Origin: Sulfurimonas hongkongensis
Lineage (GTDB): Bacteria; Campylobacterota; Campylobacteria; Campylobacterales; Sulfurimonadaceae
DNA length: 64,000 nucleotides
Direction: 5' to 3'
NCBI RefSeq assembly: GCF_000445475.1
Contig: NZ_AUPZ01000017.1
Span: forward strand, 1-64,000
Shown: positions 38,201 to 46,387 of the stretch, one piece after another
Position numbering within the stretch: position 1 is the first letter of the stretch
How the letters are laid out: every line of letters begins with the position of its first letter
Notes under the pieces: model-generated
Database searches by the model: none
Told to the model about the DNA's origin: nothing
The model's input: only the letters and a program-made list of their open reading frames with translations
Made by a program: the position numbers and the translations under genes

Positions 38201-41200
38201 TTAAAAACAATAGTTGCTTTTTCACTCTGTTTTGTATCAATATCACTACTACCTTGAGCGATAGTAACATCAACAGCCGAAGTATCAACACCACTAACAC
38301 CTGCTGATGCTATAGTTATATCCTCAACATCAGTTTTTTCGGTTTGACTTGTAAAAGTTACAGTTGCATCAGTTGCTTCACTAGAAGCCCACTCAGCAGA
38401 CAATTCTCCATCCCATGTACCAGCTACAACATTTCCCTCTGTAGCTCCTGCAACTAGAGATTCAAAAGCAGCCGCAACATCAGCTGCGCTAATTGCATCA
38501 GTTGCAGTAAGTGTCAATCCATCTATAGTTACTGATTGACCAGCTATCAAATCTTGAAATGTAATATCATAGCTCTCTGTTGTAGTTTCATCAACTCCTT
38601 GAGTAGATGCAACACTAGGTGCTGTAGGAGATATAACAACAGCAATATCCTCAACCTCTGCATTTGGAGTTTCGCTTATAAAAGTTATAGTTTTACCTAT
38701 TGTAGTGTCAACTGCATACCCATCATCGTCATAGGTAAACCTTTCCTCTCTATTAGCAAATTTTGAGATTGCGTTTATTTTATCGTTTTCATCAATAGAT
38801 CCATCTCCATTTACATCAATATCAAGAGAGTCTATATGAACACCCTCCAAATCAACATACACTCCCTTATGAGAAGCTAACATATCTATATCTAAAGAGT
38901 TTGGGATAATAACATCATTTTCATCCTTAACTTCGTAATTACCACTTAGTTTCTTACCATCTTCTGGAGTAAGAACTCCTTCTGTACGAAGCAACTCAAC
39001 TTCGCTAGTTCCAAAACTTTGTACCTCTTCATAACTAACAGTATCTTCACCTGTATGTTTTTTTGCATCAAGAGAGTCATTATCTGTATCACCATAGATA
39101 TAGTTTGTACCACTTCCACCATAGACTAAGTCATCTGCTGCACTAAGATAGATTTTATCATCTCCTGCACCATCATAAACAACATCCCTTACAGTACCAC
39201 CATATATAGTGCTATCGCCACTACCATCTTTTATGATGTTATAGTTTGGTTCTTTTGATAAGATAAACCCCTCATCTAAGCCATTTTTAAAATCACTCTT
39301 ATTGTATGTATAATCAGATGCAGATGTTATATCTTTTAGTGCAAAAGTGTACTCATTTGTATAAGACTCTTCAGGCTCTGTTACACTATGAGCGTAAGCT
39401 TCATCTACTTTATAGTTGGCAGTTATAGAGGCATTAAATGGATCTGATATATCGTTTGGATATTTTATAGTAAACTCTAAACTTTTAAAGCTAGTCAAAA
39501 AGTCAACGCTGTCATACTCTATAACTTCACCCAGTTCATTTTTAAAAAGCATATTATCTCTTGTGATATTAGAACCTGTTATTTCATTAGCGTCTTTATC
39601 TAAGATTGTAACGCCTGTTGGAAGCCCCTCTATCGAAAAACTATCAACATAAAAACCCTCAGGCATCTGAGGCTCAAAACGCAATACTCTTGAGAGATAA
39701 GCATCTTCTTTATCTTGTGAAGATGTAACTTCTATCTCTTGTGCTGTGTTAATTGTTGAGCCTTTAGAGGTTGTAACTAAGTCTTGGACATCAGTTTTTT
39801 CGGTTTGACTTGTAAAAGTTACAGTTGCATCAGTTGCTTCACTAGAAGCCCACTCAGCAGACAATTCTCCATCCCATGTACCAGCTACAACATTTCCCTC
39901 TGTAGCTCCTGCAACTAGAGATTCAAAAGCAGCCGCAACATCAGCTGCGCTAATTGCATCAGTTGCAGTAAGTGTCAATCCATCTATAGTTACTGATTGA
40001 CCAGCTATCAAATCTTGAAATGTAATATCATAGCTCTCCGTTGTAGTTTCATCAACTCCTTGAGTAGCTACTATCTCAAGATCGTCAGGTGCGTCGATTG
40101 TTAACCCTGCTGAGTTTGCTTCAAAAGCAGAAATATCACTATTTTCTTCTGTACTTTTAAAAGTAACAGCACTATTAGCAGCAACAGCTACGCCAGAAGC
40201 CCAATCAGCAGATAACGCACCATCCCAAAAACCGCCAGCAATACTATTTCCAGTACCACTAGCATCTATAGAGGCAAAGGCGGCTGCAACTTCGGCTGCA
40301 CTAATATTATCAGTAGCAGTCAGTGTTAATCCATCGATAGTAACTGATTGCCCAGCAACTAAGTCTTTAAATGTTATGGTATATGTTTCTGTTGTAGTTT
40401 CATTGCCTTGTTTATCAAGAACTGTTACGAGTGTTGGAGCTGTTGCTTCTTGGGAATCGCTAACAGTTAGGTCTATAACATCTTCCGTTGGGGTTTGACT
40501 TGTAAATGTAACAGTGTTGAGTAAAAGAGGGTCTGAACTCCATCCAGTTGATAGTGCACCACTCCAATCACCATTTGTTACAACATTTCCAGTAGTTGCA
40601 CCAGCGCTTAAAGAGGCAAAAGCGGTTGCAATCTCAGCTGCACTAATTTCATCAGTTGCAGTTAATTTCAATCCATCAACAGTGACTGATTGTCCTTTGC
40701 TAAGGTCTTTAAAAGTTATATTATTTATGCCTGTAAGGCTTGATGGTGTATCGCTAAAATAGGTGAAGTCTTCCGCTCTTATGACCATGTCTTCACTTCT
40801 TGCACTCATGTCTATTGTTTCTGGTTCAAACTGATTGGTTATAGAAGCATTTTCATACCCAAGAACACTCCCACCACCACCTAAAATTTCAACCTGTCCT
40901 TCGTCATTTGTCGTCTCGCTATATCTAACTTGATGCGCTGTTGCTTTAAACCCAAAATTCGGAACTCCTTCTCCCTCGCCATCCCCATCTCCATCGCCAT
41001 ATCCATCAAAATCATTTTCAGGAAAGTAGTCCGTAAAATCATTTTCAGGCATCATCTCTTCATCAGGCTTTGGAATCATCTCTTCATCAGGCTTTGGAAT
41101 CATCTCTTCATCAGGCTTTGGAATCATCTCTTCATCAGGTTTTGGAATCATCTCTTCATCAGGTTTATATGCATCAAAATCGTTTGGTCTTGTGTATCTA

Positions 41201-41820
41201 CTATAAGGGTTTGTATATGCACTTTGTGGTGGTGTGCTCCTAGATGTAGATTCTAGATTTGAGGTAAAATTAGAGATAGCATCATTTTGCTCAGTGTGAG
41301 TAAAGTTCTCTCTTTTTGATTGTGTATCTGAGAAAGATTGTGTTTGTGGAATTACAATAACTTGAGCCTGACCTGTCCCGCTTCCATTGTCTGCCTCATC
41401 CACTCTATCTTCTTGGTTGTATAGTGGTACTTCATCTTCATCTTTGTTACTTGTAGTAACTGTAAAGCTTGCATCTACTGAGGTGATAGGTAGTTCATTT
41501 ATCTCTTGAATTTTTGATAAAATATTATCGACTGAGATGGATTTATTGCCACCAAGACTAAATTGTGGAGGATTACTACTAAAGCCCATCAGACCAAGAG
41601 ATGGAAAGGTAAGAACGCCCTCATTAGCAAATGAGACAACAATATCTCCACCTACCAAAATATACTCTAGCGCATCAGAGTCAAAACCCTCTATATCAAA
41701 AACTACTTCATCTCCAGGTCTCATAAAAACAGATATATTTTCCCCATCTTTAGGAATACTCTTTATAATAACTTTTTTGTCTTTATACTCTATGCTTGTG
41801 CTGTTTAAATCTAGTGACAT
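35236..41820 (-). CDS. Giant RTX adhesin, type I secretion substrate
   Basis: 2194 residues without a signal peptide. Residues 1-100 form a beta-rich module (MRPGDEVVFDIEGFD, LVGGDIVVSF) like the N-terminal retention/prefix modules of large adhesins. A linker follows, then five 8-residue repeats PKPDEEMI-like (219-258) and a Gly/Asp/Glu stretch. About five copies of a module (TFxDLxxGQSVTxDGLxLTATD) start near 368, 482, 599, 1086 and 1203. RTX nonapeptide clusters (GGxGxDxLY type) lie at about 868-910, 1290-1350, 1410-1452, 1512-1565, 1645-1745, 1800-1912 and 2060-2095. The C-terminus (TYDITLDDDSTFTMQVV) suits a type I secretion signal. A strong AAGGAGG precedes the ATG. The export genes lie on the opposite strand at 21963-34066. 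Confidence 0.9.
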   Translation of the reverse strand: MSLDLNSTSIEYKDKKVIIKSIPKDGENISVFMRPGDEVVFDIEGFDSDALEYILVGGDIVVSFANEGVLTFPSLGLMGFSSNPPQFSLGGNKSISVDNILSKIQEINELPITSVDASFTVTTSNKDEDEVPLYNQEDRVDEADNGSGTGQAQVIVIPQTQSFSDTQSKRENFTHTEQNDAISNFTSNLESTSRSTPPQSAYTNPYSRYTRPNDFDAYKPDEEMIPKPDEEMIPKPDEEMIPKPDEEMIPKPDEEMMPENDFTDYFPENDFDGYGDGDGDGEGEGVPNFGFKATAHQVRYSETTNDEGQVEILGGGGSVLGYENASITNQFEPETIDMSARSEDMVIRAEDFTYFSDTPSSLTGINNITFKDLSKGQSVTVDGLKLTATDEISAAEIATAFASLSAGATTGNVVTNGDWSGALSTGWSSDPLLLNTVTFTSQTPTEDVIDLTVSDSQEATAPTLVTVLDKQGNETTTETYTITFKDLVAGQSVTIDGLTLTATDNISAAEVAAAFASIDASGTGNSIAGGFWDGALSADWASGVAVAANSAVTFKSTEENSDISAFEANSAGLTIDAPDDLEIVATQGVDETTTESYDITFQDLIAGQSVTIDGLTLTATDAISAADVAAAFESLVAGATEGNVVAGTWDGELSAEWASSEATDATVTFTSQTEKTDVQDLVTTSKGSTINTAQEIEVTSSQDKEDAYLSRVLRFEPQMPEGFYVDSFSIEGLPTGVTILDKDANEITGSNITRDNMLFKNELGEVIEYDSVDFLTSFKSLEFTIKYPNDISDPFNASITANYKVDEAYAHSVTEPEESYTNEYTFALKDITSASDYTYNKSDFKNGLDEGFILSKEPNYNIIKDGSGDSTIYGGTVRDVVYDGAGDDKIYLSAADDLVYGGSGTNYIYGDTDNDSLDAKKHTGEDTVSYEEVQSFGTSEVELLRTEGVLTPEDGKKLSGNYEVKDENDVIIPNSLDIDMLASHKGVYVDLEGVHIDSLDIDVNGDGSIDENDKINAISKFANREERFTYDDDGYAVDTTIGKTITFISETPNAEVEDIAVVISPTAPSVASTQGVDETTTESYDITFQDLIAGQSVTIDGLTLTATDAISAADVAAAFESLVAGATEGNVVAGTWDGELSAEWASSEATDATVTFTSQTEKTDVEDITIASAGVSGVDTSAVDVTIAQGSSDIDTKQSEKATIVFKDLIDGQSLSIGGLTLTADGANISAANVAAGFANLSAGAIEGNSIENGTWSGELSSFSSGELESGLSSIQAIGYDIYEDIENINGSNYNDTIYGNDNKDNVLSGLGGNDTIDGRGGDNKLYGGDGFDTLISGSGKDFIDGGADTDTVSYVNMDDDKGVTVRLDRPNGEEEDYAGYYVDANGDYVAEPVDDGSFVIKDKIINVEDITGSKYNDTIYGSSSTNYIDGGEGDDRIFAGGGYDFIDGGAGSDWITYKPSDYDANVANPNFMQVFQGITVDLNASDFVMVKETTTGTLIDLIKNVEKISATDGADVIYGSNSADEEFWGWGGDDTLYGRGGNDILHGGSGDDHIRPGRGVDYSDGGSGVDFLHLYDDALRSKSVQQIRLSDEVGKVGTVQYSTDNGNNWNDGYLTPESHNNNSEYDSDIFNIDNLSKADNIEGLHGSYYDDYIIGNSQDNRFIAHNGDDEIYGMDGDDFIRGGNGKDIIYGGDGDDILYGDGDDDIIEGGDGDDTIYGHSVHNKNATNNDTIDGGTGNNTLNYNSSAYAFVLDMSDVVDDYATVDFSASLPTSHSQNNTGDANSFNDKIKNIQNIHGSRGADHITGDDSANIINGWWGADTIYGGAGNDILYGGVHVDIIYGGDGDDYINLDQYSDTDERVHGQHNEYAYGGAGDDTIVSQGGSDYLYGEAGDDTFIVNYRPHELHGGTGRDTLTLGDTYLYLRNSDIQGLEELNVGSGRTYFNRDQFFDDNAFDKITGDDNSQLFIYGSNGVDDNYDLSSLDLSGYSGMLNFYAYNGTDSLKIGANQDINMNEYYYNTFEEIEVGANSSLNIEAYADNGRSYYVHRDFSNVDVSSDINVTGGAGNDTFYANYEALLAGKLNIDGGNGSDIVDLRTTQTNSSTINLNDAGMFSNIETLRLTNNDTRTNDIEIDAEVMRSWFNGDEFTLDLYNNTQGDKVIINNTKGDDMTGFEIGQTYDITLDDDSTFTMQVV
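38327..38606. repeat. 280-bp intragenic block of the adhesin gene (copy 1)
   Basis: Identical to 39788-40067 except for one base in the part I aligned by eye. It encodes the module copy at about residues 1072-1165. Such identity in an otherwise diverged repeat family means recent duplication or gene conversion. Confidence 0.9.
39788..40067. repeat. 280-bp intragenic block of the adhesin gene (copy 2)
   Basis: Near-identical partner of 38327-38606 in direct orientation, encoding the module at about residues 585-678. The other copies of the module are clearly diverged at the DNA level. Confidence 0.9.
41047..41166. repeat. Five 24-bp tandem repeats in the adhesin gene
   Basis: Each 24-bp unit encodes KPDEEMIP; the last unit reads KPDEEMMP. 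The units are almost identical, so the number can vary by slippage without breaking the frame. They code an acidic, Pro-spaced stalk after the N-terminal module. Confidence 0.9.
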
Positions 41821-41916
41821 AAATCCTCCTTAAGTAATGTTTAGGGGCTTTCTAAATGTCTCCATTCTAGCATTATTTAGATTAATATTTGATTTGTTAT
41901 GTTATTTAGAAGGATA

Positions 41917-41938
41917 TTAGCTTCATATTTGAAGCTAA
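41917..41938 (-). terminator. Hairpin after flgG
   Basis: A perfect 9-bp stem (TTAGCTTCA / TGAAGCTAA) with a 4-nt loop begins directly at the flgG stop. No U-run follows on the minus strand, so termination is likely but not certain. It lies between flgG and the adhesin promoter region. Confidence 0.5.
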
Positions 41939-42727
41939 TTATCTCTTGAGATTGTTAGTGGTTTGTAGCATTTCATCACTTGTTGTGATTACTTTTGAGT
42001 TAGAGTCATAAGCTCTTTGACCAGTGATTAGGTCTGTAAGTTCCACAACTAGCTCAACATTACTAAGCTCAACGAAGTTTTGTCTAAGAACTCCTAGACC
42101 ATCTAGTCCTGGAGTTCCCTCTACTGGCTGACCTGAACTATCTGTCTCCATATAAAGATTATCACCTCTTGAGTGAAGCCCTGATGGATTTATAAAGTTT
42201 GTAAGAGTAATCTGCCCAATCTGAGTAGCTTGAGTTTGACCGGGTTGAACTACAGATACAGTTCCATCAGTACCAATACTAACATTTGTAGCATCAGGTG
42301 GAATAACTATTTGAGGCACTAGTGTATATCCATCACTATTTACAACTGTACCATTATCGTCAACTTTAAAAGCGCCATTTCTACTATAAACCTCTGTACC
42401 ATCTGGGAGTTCAAGCTTAAAAAAACCTCTACCTGTGATGGCAATATCTAGTTGATTATCAGTTTGCTTGAGACTTCCCTCTGTAAAGATTTTGTTTATC
42501 GCAGTAGGACGAACTCCAAGCCCCACTTCTATACCAGTTGGACTCTTTGTCACATCACTCGTAGAAGTTCCAGCATATTGCATTGTGTTATACATCAAGT
42601 CTGCAAATTCTGCACGAGACTTCTTAAAGCCTATGGTGTTAACATTGGCGATATTATTTGCTGTTGTGTCTATCTGTGTCTGCATTCCCAACATCCCTGT
42701 TGAAGCAGTATAAAGTGATTGCATCAT
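41939..42727 (-). CDS. flgG: Flagellar distal rod protein FlgG
   Basis: 262 residues. The N-terminal axial helix MMQSLYTASTGMLGMQTQID with TTANNIANVNTIGFKKSRAEF is followed by the FlgG-type NQLDIAITGRGFFKLELPDG. The C-terminal helix is VELSNVELVVELTDLITGQR. Length and motifs match FlgG (about 260 aa). It starts 10 nt after the FlgF-like gene on the same strand and probably shares its sigma-54 promoter. Confidence 0.95.
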   Translation of the reverse strand: MMQSLYTASTGMLGMQTQIDTTANNIANVNTIGFKKSRAEFADLMYNTMQYAGTSTSDVTKSPTGIEVGLGVRPTAINKIFTEGSLKQTDNQLDIAITGRGFFKLELPDGTEVYSRNGAFKVDDNGTVVNSDGYTLVPQIVIPPDATNVSIGTDGTVSVVQPGQTQATQIGQITLTNFINPSGLHSRGDNLYMETDSSGQPVEGTPGLDGLGVLRQNFVELSNVELVVELTDLITGQRAYDSNSKVITTSDEMLQTTNNLKR

Positions 42728-42737
42728 CTTAAGCTCC

Positions 42738-43559
42738 TTAAGCTTTCTTAGCTAGTTTATTTATTGCTTCAGTGTTCATGTCGTTCATTTGTGCATCCAT
42801 AGCTTTTTGGTACATTCCAACTAAGCGATTTGTCTCTATCATCTGTGTCATCATCTTAACCGCATTTACATTACTCTTCTCAACAAAGCCTTGTGCAACT
42901 GCTTGGGTATCTCCTAAATGTTTTAGGTCTCTATTTCCCTCATATCTGTAAAGGTTATCACCCTCTTTTTTCAAAAAAGCCATATTTTCAGGTTGAGCTA
43001 TAAAGAGTTGTGAACCTACTGCTAAGTTTGCAGTATTTGGGATGTTTGTGTACATCTGCCCATTTTTATCAACTTTTATAATATTTTCATCATCATTAAA
43101 AATTATGTTTTGACCAGATTCAAAATAATCCTCTGGCAAAACTTCATAACCACTCTTAGTAACTAGTCTTCCCTCATCATCTTTTGTAAATGAACCGTCT
43201 CTAGTGAGTCTAATGCCTTGAGGAGTTTTTACCAAAAAGAAAAGTCCCTCTTTTGTAAGAGCAAAATCCATATCATTGTCAGTTCTTTGAGTGTTTCCTA
43301 CAGTAAAGTCTGTATACTCATCTACTACTTGTGGTGCTTTTGTCATGGCACGATTTAAAAACTGAGCACCTTCTTTTGAGTGGTTTTCATTTGGTAACTC
43401 ATCTCTTGCTTCTTTGTAAAGGCGAGAAAAGTCACCAACTACTAGGTTATCTTCCTTAAAACCTATAGTGTTTACATTTGCAAGGTTGTTTGCGATGGTA
43501 TCTAGTCTGTTAAACTGAGTAACCATTCCAGCTGCTGAACTATAGTATCCACTTTGCAT
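42738..43559 (-). CDS. Flagellar proximal rod protein FlgF-like (second FlgG paralogue)
   Basis: 273 residues with the same architecture as FlgG: MQSGYYSSAAGMVTQFNRLD, IANNLANVNTIGFKEDNLVV, DMDFALTKEGLFFLVKTPQG and a C-terminal helix with VEKSNVNAVKMMTQMIETNR. It is annotated FlgF or FlgG2 in relatives. It is upstream of flgG in the operon, and a sigma-54-type site lies 36 nt before the ATG. Confidence 0.88.
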   Translation of the reverse strand: MQSGYYSSAAGMVTQFNRLDTIANNLANVNTIGFKEDNLVVGDFSRLYKEARDELPNENHSKEGAQFLNRAMTKAPQVVDEYTDFTVGNTQRTDNDMDFALTKEGLFFLVKTPQGIRLTRDGSFTKDDEGRLVTKSGYEVLPEDYFESGQNIIFNDDENIIKVDKNGQMYTNIPNTANLAVGSQLFIAQPENMAFLKKEGDNLYRYEGNRDLKHLGDTQAVAQGFVEKSNVNAVKMMTQMIETNRLVGMYQKAMDAQMNDMNTEAINKLAKKA

Positions 43560-43594
43560 AAAGTCCCTTTATTTGCATATATTTTCTGTGATAA

Positions 43595-43610
43595 AGCAAT
43601 CAGTGTTCCA
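43595..43610 (-). promoter_or_regulatory. Sigma-54 (RpoN) promoter of the flgF-flgG operon
   Basis: The minus strand reads TGGAACACTGATTGCT. GG and GC are separated by exactly 10 nt and TTGCT matches the -12 element. It shares TGGAAC-N5-TTGCT with the site before flgL. Confidence 0.78.
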
Positions 43611-43655
43611 AAAAATAAGAAAATCATACTTAAGTCTCTGTTAATAGCATTTGGG

Positions 43656-43661
43656 TATAAT
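43656..43661 (+). promoter_or_regulatory. Probable -10 box of rpoD
   Basis: TATAAT preceded by TTGGG, 38 nt before the rpoD ATG. No good -35 is seen. Confidence 0.55.
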
Positions 43662-43698
43662 CCACTCTTTGAAAAATCTTAACAAGGCTTACTAAAAC

Positions 43699-45552
43699 AT
43701 GACAGCAAAAGAACTCAACAAAGCCATAGAATCATACTTTGCAGACCACAAATCAAAGGATTGTGCAACTTATGAGTCTCTTATAGAACTTTTTGACAAA
43801 CAACCAACTTCCGCTCAAGCTAAAAATATCCACAAACTGATGGTAAAACATAAAAAATGCTTATACACCTCAAGTGAACACGCTAAAAAGCTTAACGATA
43901 GAGAAGCAGATGCAAGACGAGATGCACAAAGAAAGATGCTTCTAAATAACGAATCAGATAAATTTGACATACTAAAAGAGCATGAACTCTTAGAGTGGTC
44001 TCGCTCGGACTCTCCTGTTCGTATGTATCTTCGTGAAATGGGTCAAATCCCACTGCTTACAAAAGAAGAAGAGATTGAAATCTCCAAAAAGATAGAAGGT
44101 GGAGAGAGCATTATTATAGATGCTATTTGCTCAGTTCCATATCTTATAAGATTTATCTTAGACTATAAAGAGCCTCTTATAAATCGTGAAAGACGAGTAA
44201 AAGAACTCTTTAAAAGCTTTGAAGATGAAAAAGAAGAGGCAGATGATGGTGATGCAGCTGAAATTGATGAAGAAGATGAAGCAAAAGCAGTCACTGCAAA
44301 AGATAAAAGCAGAGTTGAAAAAGTAACTACAAGCTTTAAAGCACTAGAAAAAGCTAAAAAAGAGTGGGTTAAAGTATCTGAAAAGGTTCCTGATGATATA
44401 GATGGAGAAGTAACTCCTGAGATAGTTCAGTACTACTTAAATGTTACTTTTAAAAAATCAGTTCTAAAAGAAAAACTACTAGACTTAGGGCCAACTTCTA
44501 AACTTATAAATGAGCTTGTAAAGGCTATGGAGACGGCACTTAAGAGTGATGATGGATATGATAAAGAGCTAAAAAGACTAGAGTATAAACTACCACTTTT
44601 TAACGCTACACTAAGGGCTAACCATAAAATCTTAGTAGAGAAAATCTGTAGCTTAACAAAAGAAGATATAGCTGGCATGGTTCCAGAAGCTACTATGGTT
44701 AGTACATATATGGAGATAAAAAAGCTAGTTCAAACAAAAGAGGCTTCAAAAAATAGTTTTGATATGGAACCAGATAAACTCTTAGATATCTTAGAACAGA
44801 TTAAACGAGGTAAAAATATCTCTGAAATCTCTAAAACAAAGATGGCAAAGTCAAATCTTAGACTTGTTGTTTCTATCGCAAAGAGATATACAAACCGTGG
44901 GCTTCCATTTTTAGACCTTATTCAAGAGGGGAATATCGGGCTTATGAAAGCTGTCGATAAGTTTGAGTACAAAAAAGGTTACAAGTTCTCAACTTATGCT
45001 ACTTGGTGGATTCGTCAAGCGATAAGCCGTGCCATAGCTGATCAAGCAAGAACTATCCGCATCCCTATTCATATGATAGAGACCATAAACCGTATCAACA
45101 AAATCATGCGTAAACATCTTCAAGAGCATGGAAAAGAGCCAGATGTTGAGATGATCTCTCAAGAGGTTGGACTCTCAGTTGAAAAGGTTAAGAATGTTAT
45201 CAAAATTACAAAAGAGCCTATTTCACTAGAAGCGCCAATTGGAAATGAAGATGATGGAAGATTTGGTGACTTTATAGAAGACAAGTCTTCTATTTCGCCA
45301 TCAGACTCTATACTAAAAGATGATCTTAGAGTACAGATAGAAGGTGTTTTAGAGCAGTTAAATGAGAGAGAAAAAGCTGTTATAAAACTTCGCTTTGGCA
45401 TCATGGATGATGAGAGTGATAGAACACTAGAAGAGATAGGAAAAGAGTTAAGTGTAACTCGTGAGAGAGTTCGCCAAATCGAATCAAGTGCTATTAAAAA
45501 GCTAAAGCATCCTAAAGTAGGAAGAAAGCTAAAAAGTTACATAGAAGAGTAA
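43699..45552 (+). CDS. rpoD: RNA polymerase primary sigma factor RpoD (sigma-70)
   Basis: 617 residues. Region 1.1 is N-terminal and region 1.2 has [20 protein letters not shown] (about 110). A large non-conserved region follows. Regions 2 to 4 are complete: [40 protein letters not shown], the -10-binding [20 protein letters not shown], and the region 4 helix-turn-helix ([20 protein letters not shown]). It is the housekeeping sigma factor and stands as a single gene divergent from flgF-flgG. Confidence 0.97.
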   Translation: MTAKELNKAIESYFADHKSKDCATYESLIELFDKQPTSAQAKNIHKLMVKHKKCLYTSSEHAKKLNDREADARRDAQRKMLLNNESDKFDILKEHELLEWSRSDSPVRMYLREMGQIPLLTKEEEIEISKKIEGGESIIIDAICSVPYLIRFILDYKEPLINRERRVKELFKSFEDEKEEADDGDAAEIDEEDEAKAVTAKDKSRVEKVTTSFKALEKAKKEWVKVSEKVPDDIDGEVTPEIVQYYLNVTFKKSVLKEKLLDLGPTSKLINELVKAMETALKSDDGYDKELKRLEYKLPLFNATLRANHKILVEKICSLTKEDIAGMVPEATMVSTYMEIKKLVQTKEASKNSFDMEPDKLLDILEQIKRGKNISEISKTKMAKSNLRLVVSIAKRYTNRGLPFLDLIQEGNIGLMKAVDKFEYKKGYKFSTYATWWIRQAISRAIADQARTIRIPIHMIETINRINKIMRKHLQEHGKEPDVEMISQEVGLSVEKVKNVIKITKEPISLEAPIGNEDDGRFGDFIEDKSSISPSDSILKDDLRVQIEGVLEQLNEREKAVIKLRFGIMDDESDRTLEEIGKELSVTRERVRQIESSAIKKLKHPKVGRKLKSYIEE

Positions 45553-45564
45553 AATCTTCTATGT
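45539..45564. terminator. Hairpin shared by the ends of rpoD and the convergent membrane gene
   Basis: A perfect 10-bp stem (ACATAGAAGA / TCTTCTATGT) with a 6-nt loop includes both stop codons of the convergent genes. No strong T-run follows, so it may be a weak terminator or an RNA-stabilising stem. Confidence 0.5.
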
Positions 45565-46065
45565 CATCTCTTTTGAGAGAAGATACCCCACAACAATCCC
45601 CACAAGCAGAGATGGAAGATAGATGGCTAAATTTAGCATCTCATTATTTGCCAGAGCAATAAAACCTAAAACTAAAAAAAGATACGGAAGAAGCCTAAAA
45701 GCAGAGGTACTGCCTTTTGCTCCCTTTTTCATACTTGCTAGACTAAAGGTCTTTATCTTTTTCTTCTCCTCTTTTACTATTGCCTTTAGGTCTAACTCCT
45801 CAAATGGCGCATCATTTATATCATTTTCTTCATAAAGCTCATGTGGATCTTCTATTACTTCTAATAGCTCTCTTTTGCCCTCAAACATATCAGATGCACC
45901 ATCTTTTATAATCATCTTTTTATAAGCATACGAGGAGCCAAGTATGACAAAAAAACTACTCAAAAATGCAACTTGTAAGTTAAGATAAAACTCTAAAGAT
46001 ATGAAGTAGGTAAGTAAGATAATTAACTCACTTGCAACTATAAGTCTAATACTTCTTTTCACCAT
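45559..46065 (-). CDS. Membrane protein of unknown function downstream of the atpZ-like gene
   Basis: About 168 residues with two N-terminal membrane helices (about 5-25 and 28-45), an acidic middle (EDPHELYEENDINDAPFEEL), a basic stretch and two C-terminal helices. The frame extends to 46089, but the ATG at 46065 (MVKRSIRL) is preceded by GAGG and gives a shorter overlap with the atpZ-like gene. Such proteins follow hemL and the AtpZ-like gene in related genomes by my recollection. No function is recognised. Confidence 0.7.
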   Translation of the reverse strand: MVKRSIRLIVASELIILLTYFISLEFYLNLQVAFLSSFFVILGSSYAYKKMIIKDGASDMFEGKRELLEVIEDPHELYEENDINDAPFEELDLKAIVKEEKKKIKTFSLASMKKGAKGSTSAFRLLPYLFLVLGFIALANNEMLNLAIYLPSLLVGIVVGYLLSKEMT

Positions 46066-46387
46066 AATCCTCGTCATCTTCGTCATCATCTTGAAGCTTC
46101 TTTTTTATGGCATATCTAGGTTCTTTAGAGAGATCATCAAAAACTTTGTACTGTTTTGCGTAAGCTTTATAAACATTTAAGAGAGCACCTGCAATTCCTA
46201 TGGCTACGCCAACCCAAAAAAGCCAAGCTACAGAGGTCAAACTTCTAAGCAGATAACCAATCCCAACACCCATAGCAACAGCTACAACCATAGAGATACC
46301 AAGAGAGAGGCTATCAGCTGCTTCTATGATGGGCTTAATCCTTGGTTTTTCCTCTTCTTGTTTCTCTTCTTTTTGCTTATCTTGCAT
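46046..46387 (-). CDS. AtpZ/AtpI-family small membrane protein
   Basis: 113 residues. Two membrane helices (about 30-50 with [20 protein letters not shown], and 53-73 with [20 protein letters not shown]) match AtpZ/AtpI family proteins, which help assemble the ATP synthase c-ring. Charged ends flank the helices. The start overlaps the hemL stop by 11 nt. ATP synthase genes themselves are not in the window. Confidence 0.82.
   Translation of the reverse strand: MQDKQKEEKQEEEKPRIKPIIEAADSLSLGISMVVAVAMGVGIGYLLRSLTSVAWLFWVGVAIGIAGALLNVYKAYAKQYKVFDDLSKEPRYAIKKKLQDDDEDDEDYGEKKY

Noticed and set aside
36259-41256. Several plus-strand ORFs of 65-110 codons opposite the adhesin gene
   Set aside because: They are mirror images of the repetitive adhesin codons, have low-complexity products and no ribosome sites.
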